53,499 bases of DNA from Rhodomicrobium sp. Az07 (lineage in GTDB: Bacteria; Pseudomonadota; Alphaproteobacteria; Rhizobiales; Rhodomicrobiaceae): positions 1 through 53,499 of the forward strand of contig NZ_JAHFZG010000021.1 of assembly GCF_018619475.1 (NCBI RefSeq), given 5' to 3'. Made by a program: the position numbers and the translations under genes. How positions within the stretch are numbered: position 1 is the stretch's first letter; the number at the start of each line of letters is the position of its first letter. The notes below the pieces were generated by a model that searched no databases, was not told where the DNA came from, and saw only the letters and a list, made by a program, of their open reading frames with translations. Below are positions 1 to 8,019 of this stretch, one piece after another.

Positions 1-39
1 TTGATCGTCTCGAAGAACCAGACGGTCCAGAACACCCAT
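1..39 (-). CDS. IS5-like transposase, first 13 codons only (cut by window edge)
   Basis: The minus strand reads ATG at 37-39 followed by MGVLDRLVLRDDQ, then runs off the left edge. A strong Shine-Dalgarno (GGGAGG, complement of 46-51) lies six bases upstream of the ATG. The opening is like the N-terminus of IS5-family transposases, which typically begin with a short leader and an RLVLxDxQW-like stretch. Only 13 residues are visible, so the family call rests on resemblance at the N-terminus plus the ribosome site. The rest of the gene lies outside the window, and whether it is intact cannot be told. Confidence 0.5.
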   Translation of the reverse strand, partial: MGVLDRLVLRDDQ

Positions 40-111
40 GGCTGCCTCCCAAATGACAGCCTTGAATCTGATTTGCTTGCCCTTGGGAATCCCAAGAGTC
101 CACACTTCCTA
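40..111. mobile_element. Probable end region of the IS5-like element
   Basis: This stretch lies between the putative transposase start and the dispersed repeat. It contains a near-perfect palindrome, CTTGGGA-a-TCCCAAG at 82-96, which may belong to an IS terminus. The exact element boundary and any target duplication cannot be fixed because the other end is outside the window. Confidence 0.3.
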
Positions 112-215
112 CAGCCTCGTGCCGCAAATCAGACGCGCCACGACGCTGTAGGTTTCTGTTGTCGATCAGCTTTTCTGCGTCAAAATCGAGTCCGATTAAT
201 CACAGGCTGATCTAG
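112..215. repeat. Dispersed two-hairpin repeat, copy 1
   Basis: This ~104-bp unit recurs with high identity at 48590-48692, and its last ~35 bp recur at 3641-3675. It can fold into two stems. Stem 1 is TCGTGCCGC (117-125) with GCGCCACGA (135-143), nine-base arms with one mismatch. Stem 2 is GATCAGC (164-170) with GCTGATC (206-212), and inside it AATCG (184-188) pairs with CGATT (193-197) across a four-base loop. Its right end supplies the stop codon of the adjacent minus-strand gene (CTA at 212-214). It resembles a REP/BIME-type intergenic element rather than an insertion sequence. Confidence 0.85.
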
Positions 216-1336
216 TTCGTGAGCTTCAGAGCGGCAAGGTCGATAGAAAGCTTCACGTCCTTCTCGACCGCGTAGCCTGCAACCGTTTGCGGGCCGACGC
301 CGAATTCGAGGCGGTCGATGACAGTCTCGCCTTTCACGGATGCCGCGCCGTTCGACGTGGCAATCGAAAACGGCAGGGACACGGGCTTGGCGACGCCCTT
401 CATTGTGAGGCGTCCCTCAAGCACGTATTTGCCTTTTCCGGCAGGCTTCGCGCTCCGCGCCACGAATTCCGCCGTGGGAAAGCGCGCCGGGTCGAAGAAG
501 TCGGGCGACAGAAGCGCCTGGTCGACGTCGCCTTGTCCGGTGCTCACGCTTCTGACGTCGATCAGGACGCGAACCGAGGTTTGTTCAGGCATTGCCGGGT
601 CGAACTCGACCTCCGATCGGAACGCCTTGAACGTGCCCTTCGTAACGAAGCCGCTGCCTGTCGCTTCGAAAGCAATCGCGCTCTTCTGCGGATCGACGCT
701 CCATTCGGTCGCCCGCGCGTCGCTCGCCCCAAGAAGCGCGACCGAACCCGCAGCCGTCACCGCCAGTGCGACAGCGGCGCCGCGACCGGGAAAGCGCGGC
801 GCCATGCGCGACCAGATGCCGTCGCCTCGAACCGCATGCCAGATCGTCGCCAGCACATGCAGGCCGATCATCGCGGCAAGGCCGAAGGCGGCGAATTCGT
901 GAACTGCCGCGAGCGTCTGATGGATGCTCTTCTTTTCGTCGGGGCCGAGATCGACGAACCAGGGCAGGAGCGGGAAAGGCTGGCCGAACAGCAGCGAGGG
1001 CTTGTCCGAGGTCGAAATGAGCGCCCAACCGGAAACCGCGATCAGGAAGATGAGACCATAAAGCGCGAGATGGCCCAGCGCCGCGCCGAGCTTCTCCATG
1101 CCCGACATGGTCGCGGGCTCGGGCGGCGTCGGCGTGACCGCGCGCCAGAGAACGCGCAGAACCATCAGCGCCAGGATCGTGATGCCCAGCGACTTGTGCA
1201 GGTTATACGCTTGTATTCTCTCGACGAGGTTTTCGATGCCCCCCATCGTCCAGCCGAGGTAGAGCATGAAGATAATGAGGGCGGCAAGCACCCAATGCAG
1301 GACTTTCATTCCTGCGGCATAGTCTTGATGTATCAT
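212..1336 (-). CDS. Cytochrome b561-YceI fusion protein
   Basis: A 374-residue two-part protein. Residues 1-185 are a prokaryotic cytochrome b561: about four membrane helices with histidines suited to bind two b haems (HW near residue 14, LHK near 47, VHEF and LHVLATIWH in the last helix). A further hydrophobic stretch near 190-205 leads to a C-terminal YceI-like lipocalin domain (ATEWSVDPQKSAIAF onward, to residue ~370), expected in the periplasm. b561 proteins shuttle electrons from quinol or superoxide; YceI domains bind isoprenoids such as polyprenyl quinones, so the fusion may couple quinone binding to electron transfer (inference). The start has GGAG about 11 bases upstream. The TAG stop lies inside the dispersed repeat. 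gloA is transcribed the same way 15 bp upstream, suggesting co-transcription. Confidence 0.88.
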   Translation of the reverse strand: MIHQDYAAGMKVLHWVLAALIIFMLYLGWTMGGIENLVERIQAYNLHKSLGITILALMVLRVLWRAVTPTPPEPATMSGMEKLGAALGHLALYGLIFLIAVSGWALISTSDKPSLLFGQPFPLLPWFVDLGPDEKKSIHQTLAAVHEFAAFGLAAMIGLHVLATIWHAVRGDGIWSRMAPRFPGRGAAVALAVTAAGSVALLGASDARATEWSVDPQKSAIAFEATGSGFVTKGTFKAFRSEVEFDPAMPEQTSVRVLIDVRSVSTGQGDVDQALLSPDFFDPARFPTAEFVARSAKPAGKGKYVLEGRLTMKGVAKPVSLPFSIATSNGAASVKGETVIDRLEFGVGPQTVAGYAVEKDVKLSIDLAALKLTN

Positions 1337-1351
1337 GACGAGAGTATCTCC

Positions 1352-1771
1352 TTACCACTTGCCGATGTTCGGCAATGATATCCAGGGTTCGGCGGGCGCG
1401 AGAGGCGCGCCTTTCTGCAAGAGTTCGATGGAAATGTTGTCGGGCGAACGGATGAAGGCCATGTAGCCGTCGCGCGGGGGTCGGTTGATCGTCACGCCCG
1501 CGTCGGCAAGACGCTGGCAGGTGTCGTAGACGTTGTCGACTTCATAAGCGAGGTGGCCGAAATTGCGCCCTTCGCCATACTCCTCCGGATCCCAGTTATA
1601 GGTGAGTTCCACGAGCGCGCTTTCGTCTCCGGGCGCAGCGAGGAAGACGAGGGTGTAGCGTCCCTCCGGCCTTTCGAGGCGACGCACCTCCTTCAGGCCG
1701 AGCTTGTTGACATAGAAGTCGAGCGACTGGTCGAGGTCCGTCACGCGGACCATGGTGTGCAGATATCTCAT
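1352..1771 (-). CDS. gloA: Lactoylglutathione lyase (glyoxalase I)
   Basis: A 139-residue vicinal-oxygen-chelate protein beginning [20 protein letters not shown]. It isomerises the methylglyoxal-glutathione hemithioacetal to S-lactoylglutathione in the cytosol. Expected metal ligands are visible as the N-terminal HT, the VELTYN glutamate, the FGHLAYEV histidine and the SIELLQ glutamate. An upstream in-frame ATG at 1795 is possible, but the start at 1771 has a textbook GGAGG five bases upstream and matches the usual family length. The b561-YceI gene follows 15 bp downstream on the same strand. Glutathione for this reaction could come from gshB in this window. Confidence 0.93.
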   Translation of the reverse strand: MRYLHTMVRVTDLDQSLDFYVNKLGLKEVRRLERPEGRYTLVFLAAPGDESALVELTYNWDPEEYGEGRNFGHLAYEVDNVYDTCQRLADAGVTINRPPRDGYMAFIRSPDNISIELLQKGAPLAPAEPWISLPNIGKW

Positions 1772-2249
1772 TCGAGCCTCCAACTTGACCGTCATTTAAG
1801 CATGATGGCCCATCCCGCAACCCGTTTGGTGGGTTTGGTTACAAACATGGCCGCCATGCAATTGCGCATTTCAACAGGTGTGGATAGCGGGGATCCGCAA
1901 TCGTAAAGGCGGGAGGCATGCCGTTGATTCGCTGAACTTGTTGGCGGTCAAGGGCTCTTTTTGCGCGGTGCGGCCCGTGTCAGGAAAGCCTTGCGAAAGG
2001 CAGGGCTTTGCGGCAAATCTGGATTTATGACACATTTTTGTCAAAATTTAACTCGGAATATCAATCGCTTGCTGCGGTGAGGGCCGGCGGCAGGCAAGGC
2101 AGACCGCGTGGAGCGTTGGGGAAAGAGTTAATTTTCTCTAGCCTCGGTGGCGTGGAATGTTATGTTTCAAATGTGAGTTGGCGGGCGTTGAGGTCTTGGG
2201 CGAGATCTTTGCGGGCGCCACGTATTTCAGTGAAGCGGGGGACTACAAA
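1772..2249. other. Non-coding region and probable long leader of the cold-shock gene
   Basis: No convincing gene lies between the divergent gloA and cold-shock genes. An AT-rich patch around 2025-2065 has a possible promoter for the cold-shock gene (TTGTCA at 2038-2043, TATCAA at 2059-2064), but the spacer is only 15 bp. Around 2127-2140 the sequence AGAGTTAATTTTCTCT is weakly self-complementary. Cold-inducible csp genes often have long structured leaders; this region would fit but shows nothing decisive. Confidence 0.4.
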
Positions 2250-2825
2250 ATGGGGGACAATTTACCTCCAACCATTACTTCGTTTAACGACATCGCAGAG
2301 CAACCAAGTATAGACGTCTTCGTGATCGCAGGCCACATCAAGTGGTTCGATGTATCCAAGGGCTTCGGCTTCATCGTCCCTGACGGTGGTCTGCCCGACA
2401 TCCTGATTCACGTCACCGTTCTGCGGCGGGACGGCTATCAGACTGCGTATGAAGGCGCCCGAATTGTCTGCGAAGTCCTGCGGCGCGACCGTGGGCTTCA
2501 GGCGTTCCGTGTGATCGAGATGGACGAGAGTACCGCCATCCATCCCTCGCAATTGCCCCAGCGGACACATGTCCATGTGGTGCCGGAAAGCGATTGGCAA
2601 CGGGCCATGGTGAAGTGGTTCAACCGTCTCAAGGGCTTCGGGTTTCTCACCCGCGGCACCGGGACGGAAGACATCTTCGTCCATATGGAGACGCTGCGGC
2701 GCTTCGGGTTTGCCGAGCTTCGTCCTGGACAAATCGTTCAGGTGCGGTATGGGCATGGCGACAAGGGTCTCATGGCCGCGGAGCTTCGTCCCGACGGGAC
2801 GATGGGCTACCCGTCCTCGCATTAA
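2250..2825 (+). CDS. Protein with two cold-shock domains
   Basis: A 191-residue protein with two CSD folds in tandem. The first (from about residue 26) has [19 protein letters not shown] and ILIHVTVL. The second (from about 116) has [17 protein letters not shown] and [10 protein letters not shown]. These match the RNP1 (KGFGFI) and RNP2 (DIFVH) nucleic-acid-binding motifs; the first domain has IHV in place of the usual FVH. Double-CSD proteins of about 200 residues are typical of alphaproteobacteria, where they act as RNA or DNA chaperones. Translation could open further upstream at 2157, but the ATG at 2250 has a G-rich ribosome site (GCGGGGGA) and gives the normal length. A DUF192 gene follows after 14 bp. 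Confidence 0.9.
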   Translation: MGDNLPPTITSFNDIAEQPSIDVFVIAGHIKWFDVSKGFGFIVPDGGLPDILIHVTVLRRDGYQTAYEGARIVCEVLRRDRGLQAFRVIEMDESTAIHPSQLPQRTHVHVVPESDWQRAMVKWFNRLKGFGFLTRGTGTEDIFVHMETLRRFGFAELRPGQIVQVRYGHGDKGLMAAELRPDGTMGYPSSH

Positions 2826-2839
2826 GGGATCATGAACCC

Positions 2840-3322
2840 ATGACAATGGGTCGACCAAATATCACAAGGGCCGCGCTTGCGGCCCTTCTCATTTTGAGTT
2901 CTCCTCTTCTCAGCCGGGCAATCATGGCGCCAGCGTTTGGAGACGTGATTTTCAATCGAGCCAGTCTGACAATCGAGACCGCAAACGGCCCCGTGCCTCT
3001 GGATGTCGAGATTGCCGACACCGATTCGAAGCGCGAACAGGGGCTCATGTTCCGTCGCTCGCTTGCCGAAAACCAGGGCATGATCTTTCTGTTCGGCCGG
3101 GAACGCGAAATCACGATGTGGATGAAGAACACGTTCATCCCGCTCGATATGGTTTTCATCGGGGACGACTGGCGAGTCGTTTCCATCGCGCAAAACGCCG
3201 AGCCGTTTTCAATCGACGTGATTTCCTCTCGCCGACCGGCGTCTCGCGTGCTCGAAATCGGGGCAGGGCAGGCCAGGAAGCTCGGACTTAAGGTTGGCGA
3301 CCGCGTTTCACTGAAGAAGTGA
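2840..3322 (+). CDS. DUF192 family exported protein
   Basis: A 160-residue protein. Residues 1-30 form a signal peptide or N-terminal anchor (basic start, then AALAALLILSSPLLSRAIMAP). The rest is a DUF192 domain: ADTDSKREQGLMFRRSLAENQGMIF, then ITMWMKNTFIPLDMVFI and a C-terminal VLEIGAGQARKLGLKVGDRV. The MWMKNT and QGLMFR motifs define the family, whose biochemical role is unknown. The cold-shock gene ends 14 bp upstream and a small membrane-protein gene follows at once, so the three probably share a transcript. The ATG at 2840 is chosen because it opens the signal peptide; a second ATG two codons on is possible. Confidence 0.9.
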   Translation: MTMGRPNITRAALAALLILSSPLLSRAIMAPAFGDVIFNRASLTIETANGPVPLDVEIADTDSKREQGLMFRRSLAENQGMIFLFGREREITMWMKNTFIPLDMVFIGDDWRVVSIAQNAEPFSIDVISSRRPASRVLEIGAGQARKLGLKVGDRVSLKK

Positions 3323-3330
3323 GGCTAGAA

Positions 3331-3603
3331 ATGATGCAGAACCGGCGGTTCAATCTCGAACGGGAAAAGGCGCCACCGATCAATTGGCGGCGCGGCATGA
3401 TCAGGCTCTGGATCCTTGCCTCGGCGGCCTGGATCATGGGTTGGTCGCTTTACTTTGCCATCGAATTCATAAACGGCGAGACCCGGCAGGAGGTGCTTGG
3501 CATTCCGGTCGTGCTGTTCGGTCCGCCGCTGGCGCTCTTCCTCTTCGGCCTCGCGACGAGATGGGCTTTCCGTGGTTTCGAGTCCGACGACGCCTCCACC
3601 TAA
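3331..3603 (+). CDS. Small two-helix membrane protein, function unknown
   Basis: A 90-residue protein with two hydrophobic spans (about residues 23-45, MIRLWILASAAWIMGWSLYF, and about 57-80, VVLFGPPLALFLFGLATRW). I do not recognise a named family. The ATG at 3331 follows GAGG at 3321-3324. An upstream GTG at 3319 would overlap the DUF192 stop and add four residues. Its position directly after the DUF192 gene suggests coupled expression. A partial copy of the dispersed repeat lies 38 bp downstream. Confidence 0.7.
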   Translation: MMQNRRFNLEREKAPPINWRRGMIRLWILASAAWIMGWSLYFAIEFINGETRQEVLGIPVVLFGPPLALFLFGLATRWAFRGFESDDAST

Positions 3604-3640
3604 TCAGTATCAGCGCTAAACCGGTATCCATTGACGCAGA

Positions 3641-3675
3641 GTCAAATCGAGTCCGATTTAACGCAGGCTGACCTA
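3641..3675. repeat. Dispersed repeat, partial copy (right end only)
   Basis: GTCAAATCGAGTCCGATT followed by AACGCAGGCTGACCTA matches the last ~35 bp of the repeats at 112-215 and 48590-48692. It keeps the inner hairpin, AAATCG with CGATTT across AGTC. As in copy 1, the final CTA is the stop codon of a minus-strand gene (the CheB/CheR kinase, 3673-3675). Confidence 0.75.
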
Positions 3676-6600
3676 CGCCTCGCCTTCTCGATTCGCAGGT
3701 AAAGCGCCATTTGCGGTCCGCTCGCCGTCATTGTCTGTGCGCTTGAGCGGCATGGCGATCACGCACAGAAGACCGGTGGGCGCGAATTCGAGGCGAACCT
3801 CTCCCCCTGTTTCGAATGAAAGCCCGCGTTCAATCAGATGAGACCCGAAGCCGGATCGCGTGGGCGGCGTCACCGGTGGCCCGCCGCTCTCGACCCATCG
3901 AATTCGCGCGACCTCTTCGGCCCCGCTCCTGTCGACGCTCCAGGTGACATCCACCCTGCCGGACTGGGTAGAAAGCGCGCCGTATTTCGCGGCATTTGTC
4001 GTCAGCTCATGAACCGCCATGCCGAGCATCAGGGCCTGTGCGGGGGTCAGGTTCACCGTCTCTCCGTCGAGCGCGAAGCGGGGTTCATCACCCGCGCGAT
4101 CATAGGGCGAAAGCTCCGCAGCGAAGATCCGCCGCAAGGAAGCGCCCTCCCAATGGCTCTCGGTGAGAAGGTTATGCGTTTTGGAGAGCGCCAGAATCCG
4201 AGCCTGGAAGGCGGCGCCAAACTCGGGAAGTGTCGTGACGTGCCTCGCGGTTTCCCTCGAAATCGCAAGAACGGTCGACAGTGTGTTCTTCGTGCGATGA
4301 TCCAGCTCTTTCATCAGCAGGTCTCGCTGCCGTTCCGAGCGGACCCTTTCGCTGACGTCGCGCGCCACGATCGAGGCGGCGATAATGGTGCCATCCGCGT
4401 TGCGCACCGGGGAGACGGTTAACGAGATGTGGATGCGTCTTCCGACTTTCGCCGCGAGCAAGGTTTCGTAGCTCTGGACAGCTTCGCCAAGCTTGACCCG
4501 CTCCAGAACGCCGGGCAACTGGTCCTTCCCGCCCGCCGCCGCGACGAGGACTGAGAGAGGCTTTCCGACTATTTCTTCCGCTGTGTAACCGAAAATCTTC
4601 TCAGCACCCCTGTTCCAGCTCGAAATAACGCCATCGAGCGAATGGCCGATGATCGCGTCATCCGAGGACTCCACGATGGCAGCGAGACGCGCGAGCGTTT
4701 CCTGATGGCGCTTCTGCTCGGAAATATCGACGAAGGTAATTACCACGCCATCGACGACACCGTTCAACGTCCGATAAGGCCTGATCCGCATCAGGAACGT
4801 GGCCCCGTTGTCGGGCGTATGAACCTCGCGCTCGACAACGGACAGCGCCGCGAGGGCGCTCCGAACGTCCGCTTCAATGGCGTGATAGCTGAGGCGACTG
4901 GCGATCTCGATGACGGGGCGCCCGCGATCCGCTTCGCGCAAATGGAACAGTTTCGTGCAGGCGGCCGTGAATGTGCGCACACATAACGCGTCATCGAGAA
5001 ACAGGATGGCGATGTCCGTGCCCTCAAGCAGGTTCTGAAGATCGCTGTTCAACCGATGCAGGGACGTGTTCTTTTCGCTGAGTTCATTGTTGACGGTTTG
5101 TAGCTCCTCGTTGATCGACTGCATTTCCTCTTTCGAGGTCTCCAGCTCCTCGTTGGACGATTGCAGTTCCTCATTGAGAGACTGATATTCCTCGTTCGCC
5201 GATTTCAGGTCTTCATTCGCCTGTTCCGCCTCGTCGAGCGCCGCCTGAAGGCGCGCCCTGATGGCGCTCAGTTCGGCTTCGAGTTCTTTGTTGCCACTGC
5301 CCCGGCCTTCCTTGTCAGGCACTCCAGCCGGCTCTTTCGTCTCGATATCCTGAAAAATGACGATGTAATGCGTGGCCTTGCCTGAGGCGGGGAGGACCGG
5401 TTCGACGATGAGGTTTATAGCATCGCTCTTGCCCGCAACCTCGATCGCAACATTTCCCTGAACCGCCCGGAGCCCGGTCGCTGCGGCTTTCTGGAGCAGA
5501 GAGCGAGCCACCGGGCGCAAAGCATTCTGGATCAGATTGAAGAGGTTGAAGCTGGCGGCGCCGGGCTGGGGATCGAGATATCTTCCCGTCTGGCCGGAAA
5601 AGCTGAGAACCTGATGTTTCTGGTCGACGAGAAGATGAGCCGGGGCATATCGCTCCATCACGCGCCGCGCGCCTCTTTCGACGCCGCTCTCTGCGGCGTG
5701 GCGGTGCGGTATGCCTGCCGATGAGATGACAATCCCTCTCGACGCCGCAGGCGACAGAGGGAGACTTGGCAGCGCAGCGGGCGTGTCGTTGCGCCGCTCA
5801 AAGAGGCGATGCTTCTTGTCCACCTCTGTAAAGAAATGCTCCTGCCGGGCGATGCTCTCGGATGGGCCCAGGAAGAGGTAACCGCCGGGACGAAGCGCAT
5901 AATGGAAGATCGGAATCAGCCGGTCTTGCAGCGCTGTGTCCAGATAGATCAGGAGATTGCGGCAGGAAATCAGGTCGAGTTTCGAGAAGGGCGGATCGCG
6001 CAGCACGCTATGAACGGAGAAGACGATGTTTTCCCTGAGTTCGGATGAGACGGCATAATGATCTCCTTCGCGAACGAACCACCTCTCAAGCCGTTGCGGT
6101 GAAACCGCGTCCAGCAGCGCTTCTGGGTACCGTCCGGCGCGCGCATGCACGATCGCGCGGTCGTCGATGTCGGTCGCGAAGATGATGATCCCCGGGGCGG
6201 ATGGCAGCTTCGCCACGGCTTCCATCAAAAGGATTGCGATGGAATAGGCTTCCTCGCCCGAGGCACAGCCCGCGACCCAGACGCGAACCTGATCGTCTGA
6301 GCCCTTGCCCGCGATGAGCGCCGGCACGACTTTCGCTTCGAGTGCATCGAAGGCGGCGGGATCGCGGAAGAATTGAGTGACCCCGATCAGGAGGTCGCGA
6401 AACAAGAATTCAAGTTCTTTCGGATTTCCGCGCAGCTCTTCGAGATAGCCATTCATGCTATCGAGATGCAGAACCTGCATGCGCCTTTGGATGCGCCGGA
6501 CGAAGGTCTTTTCCTTGTACTCGGAAAAGTCGTGGCCGACAGCGGCGCGGAGCAGCGTGGCTATTTCCGCCAGATGCCCAGCCGCATCATCGCGTATGCC

Positions 6601-7305
6601 TTCGGTGTTCTTGTGCGCCTTCGCCTCCACAAGATGGCGATGATAGTCTAGCAGTTTCGCCGGAATGTCCCTCACTTGCAGGACATGATCGACGAAGCCC
6701 GTGGCCGCTGCGCTGCTGGGCATGCCAAGTTTGGCCTTATGGTCGATTTCGGCCTGGGCAATCGTAAGGCCGCCATGTTCCTTGATCGAACCGAGGCCAA
6801 GAGACCCGTCGCTTCCGGTGCCGGAGAGGATCACGCAAACGGCGTTCTCGCCCTGATCTCGGGCGAGCGAAAACATGAACGTATCTATCGGGCGGCGTAG
6901 CTCGCGCGGCGGTGCCGGTTTGACGACAACGAAACGCCCGTTCGCGATAGTGAGTGTGGCATCGGGCGGGATGACGAAAACGTGGTTCGGCAAGACCTCG
7001 CCGCCATCCGCCGCTTCGGTCACGGGCATCGCTGTTGTCTTGCCGAGGATCTCAGCGAGCATGCTTTTGTGGTCCGGGGCGAGGTGCTGGACCAGCACGA
7101 AAGCCATGCCGCTGTCGGAACGCATGTGTTCGAAGAAGGCCGTGAACGCCTCGAGGCCGCCCGCCGACGCGCCGATGCCAACGATGACGGGTGACGAGGT
7201 AATTTCGTTGCGAGGCGCGCGAAGGGCGTCGCTTTCCTCGGACACCGGCGCAGCCTTGTTGGAGGCACCCCCACCGTTCTTTCGACGCGGCTTGTGCTCC
7301 GTCAT
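3673..7305 (-). CDS. CheB-CheR-PAS-HWE histidine kinase fusion
   Basis: A 1210-residue cytosolic multidomain protein with no membrane segment. Roughly residues 38-225 are a CheB methylesterase with its catalytic Ser (GIGASAGGLEA), His (LVQHL) and Asp (GTGSDGSLG). Residues ~245-520 are a CheR methyltransferase with an SAM motif (AGCASGEEAYS) and SCRNLLIYLD. A long heptad-rich coiled coil (~675-770, repeated NEELxS) follows, then two PAS domains. The C-terminus is an HWE-type kinase: ELDHRTKNTLSTV carries the phosphorylatable His, HELTTNAAKYGALS is the N-box, and RWVESGG carries the family's W-x-E. There is no receiver domain in front of CheB and no chemoreceptor or response-regulator gene nearby. 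The family is common in soil alphaproteobacteria; its output partner is unknown. The stop lies in a repeat fragment. Confidence 0.92.
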   Translation of the reverse strand: MTEHKPRRKNGGGASNKAAPVSEESDALRAPRNEITSSPVIVGIGASAGGLEAFTAFFEHMRSDSGMAFVLVQHLAPDHKSMLAEILGKTTAMPVTEAADGGEVLPNHVFVIPPDATLTIANGRFVVVKPAPPRELRRPIDTFMFSLARDQGENAVCVILSGTGSDGSLGLGSIKEHGGLTIAQAEIDHKAKLGMPSSAAATGFVDHVLQVRDIPAKLLDYHRHLVEAKAHKNTEGIRDDAAGHLAEIATLLRAAVGHDFSEYKEKTFVRRIQRRMQVLHLDSMNGYLEELRGNPKELEFLFRDLLIGVTQFFRDPAAFDALEAKVVPALIAGKGSDDQVRVWVAGCASGEEAYSIAILLMEAVAKLPSAPGIIIFATDIDDRAIVHARAGRYPEALLDAVSPQRLERWFVREGDHYAVSSELRENIVFSVHSVLRDPPFSKLDLISCRNLLIYLDTALQDRLIPIFHYALRPGGYLFLGPSESIARQEHFFTEVDKKHRLFERRNDTPAALPSLPLSPAASRGIVISSAGIPHRHAAESGVERGARRVMERYAPAHLLVDQKHQVLSFSGQTGRYLDPQPGAASFNLFNLIQNALRPVARSLLQKAAATGLRAVQGNVAIEVAGKSDAINLIVEPVLPASGKATHYIVIFQDIETKEPAGVPDKEGRGSGNKELEAELSAIRARLQAALDEAEQANEDLKSANEEYQSLNEELQSSNEELETSKEEMQSINEELQTVNNELSEKNTSLHRLNSDLQNLLEGTDIAILFLDDALCVRTFTAACTKLFHLREADRGRPVIEIASRLSYHAIEADVRSALAALSVVEREVHTPDNGATFLMRIRPYRTLNGVVDGVVITFVDISEQKRHQETLARLAAIVESSDDAIIGHSLDGVISSWNRGAEKIFGYTAEEIVGKPLSVLVAAAGGKDQLPGVLERVKLGEAVQSYETLLAAKVGRRIHISLTVSPVRNADGTIIAASIVARDVSERVRSERQRDLLMKELDHRTKNTLSTVLAISRETARHVTTLPEFGAAFQARILALSKTHNLLTESHWEGASLRRIFAAELSPYDRAGDEPRFALDGETVNLTPAQALMLGMAVHELTTNAAKYGALSTQSGRVDVTWSVDRSGAEEVARIRWVESGGPPVTPPTRSGFGSHLIERGLSFETGGEVRLEFAPTGLLCVIAMPLKRTDNDGERTANGALPANREGEA

Positions 7306-7679
7306 GATAATCGGCCTTATTATTTATGAGTTGGATTTTGCCCAAGATCAAGGTTAGGGCATCTTGGCCCATAAGCTCTTCAGATGCAAACAACTTAGGA
7401 CTTTTATTCCAAAACAGATTAGGATGGCACTCTTCTTTGCCTTCGGCTTTTTCACTTAAAAATTGTAACGAGTGCGTGGAAGCGCTGTCGCCCTTCGCGC
7501 AATACAGCGCCTTTATCTTATCTCTCGGATTGCATACTGAGACGCTCCTGGCTTTCGGTTGACCTGTCTTCTGAGGCAGGGGTGAGACACCGATGCGGAA
7601 GCCGGTCGCGTGCGGCGGAGAGGGCGACCGCGAACGCATCGAAATCGTCACCCACGACAACGATCCGTGGGGGAATCGG
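7306..7679. other. AT-rich intergenic region upstream of the kinase gene
   Basis: This region separates the CheB/CheR kinase start from the 3' end of tRNA-Thr. Positions 7306-7480 are clearly AT-richer than the surroundings and probably hold the kinase promoter, but I could not fix -35/-10 boxes or an EcfG-type GGAAC/CGTT pair. The right part holds the hairpin listed separately. No supported gene is present. Confidence 0.45.
7651..7671 (-). terminator. Possible tRNA-Thr terminator hairpin
   Basis: CCCACG (7651-7656) pairs with CGTGGG (7666-7671) across a nine-base loop, just beyond the 3' end of tRNA-Thr in its transcription direction. There is no clear U tract, so termination is only suggested. 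Confidence 0.3.
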
Positions 7680-7754
7680 TGGTGCCGGCTGAGGGATTTG
7701 AACCCCCGACCTTCGGTTTACAAAACCGCTGCACTACCACTGTGCTAAGCCGGC
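7680..7754 (-). tRNA. tRNA-Thr (anticodon TGT)
   Basis: The complement folds as a 75-nt cloverleaf including an encoded CCA. The acceptor GCCGGCT pairs with AGCCGGC. The D arm is GCAC/GTGC. The anticodon loop TTTGTAA gives TGT (complement of 7720-7722). The T arm carries GGTTCAAATCC. It decodes ACA threonine codons. Confidence 0.95.
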
Positions 7755-8019
7755 GTTGAAACGGCCGCCTTGCGGGCGCGCTTCACACAGTGCAAATAAC
7801 AAATTGCGCCCTAATAAGCAACCGTGCTGGCGGCCCTTCCTTTGCCGCCGTGCGCCATCCGCCGCGATCGATGTCCGTAAATGCCACATGTCTCGACGCC
7901 AGGGCAGTACTCCGTACGACCCGCTGCCGGTGGATGATTTTCTTGATCCCTATCGCGCCGGAAGCGTACGGTTCTGGCGTTTCGCGCCCGTGCCGCGAAA
8001 CGTCCCCGGGAGACGACAC

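Noticed and set aside
2008-2313. Open frame of 101 codons ahead of the cold-shock gene
   Set aside because: No ribosome site, no family, and it overlaps the true cold-shock start in another frame.
7525-7680. Short minus-strand frame (IVVVGDDFDAFAVALSAARD) beyond tRNA-Thr
   Set aside because: It has high-GC codons but no ribosome site, opens inside the tRNA 3' region and has no clear start codon.
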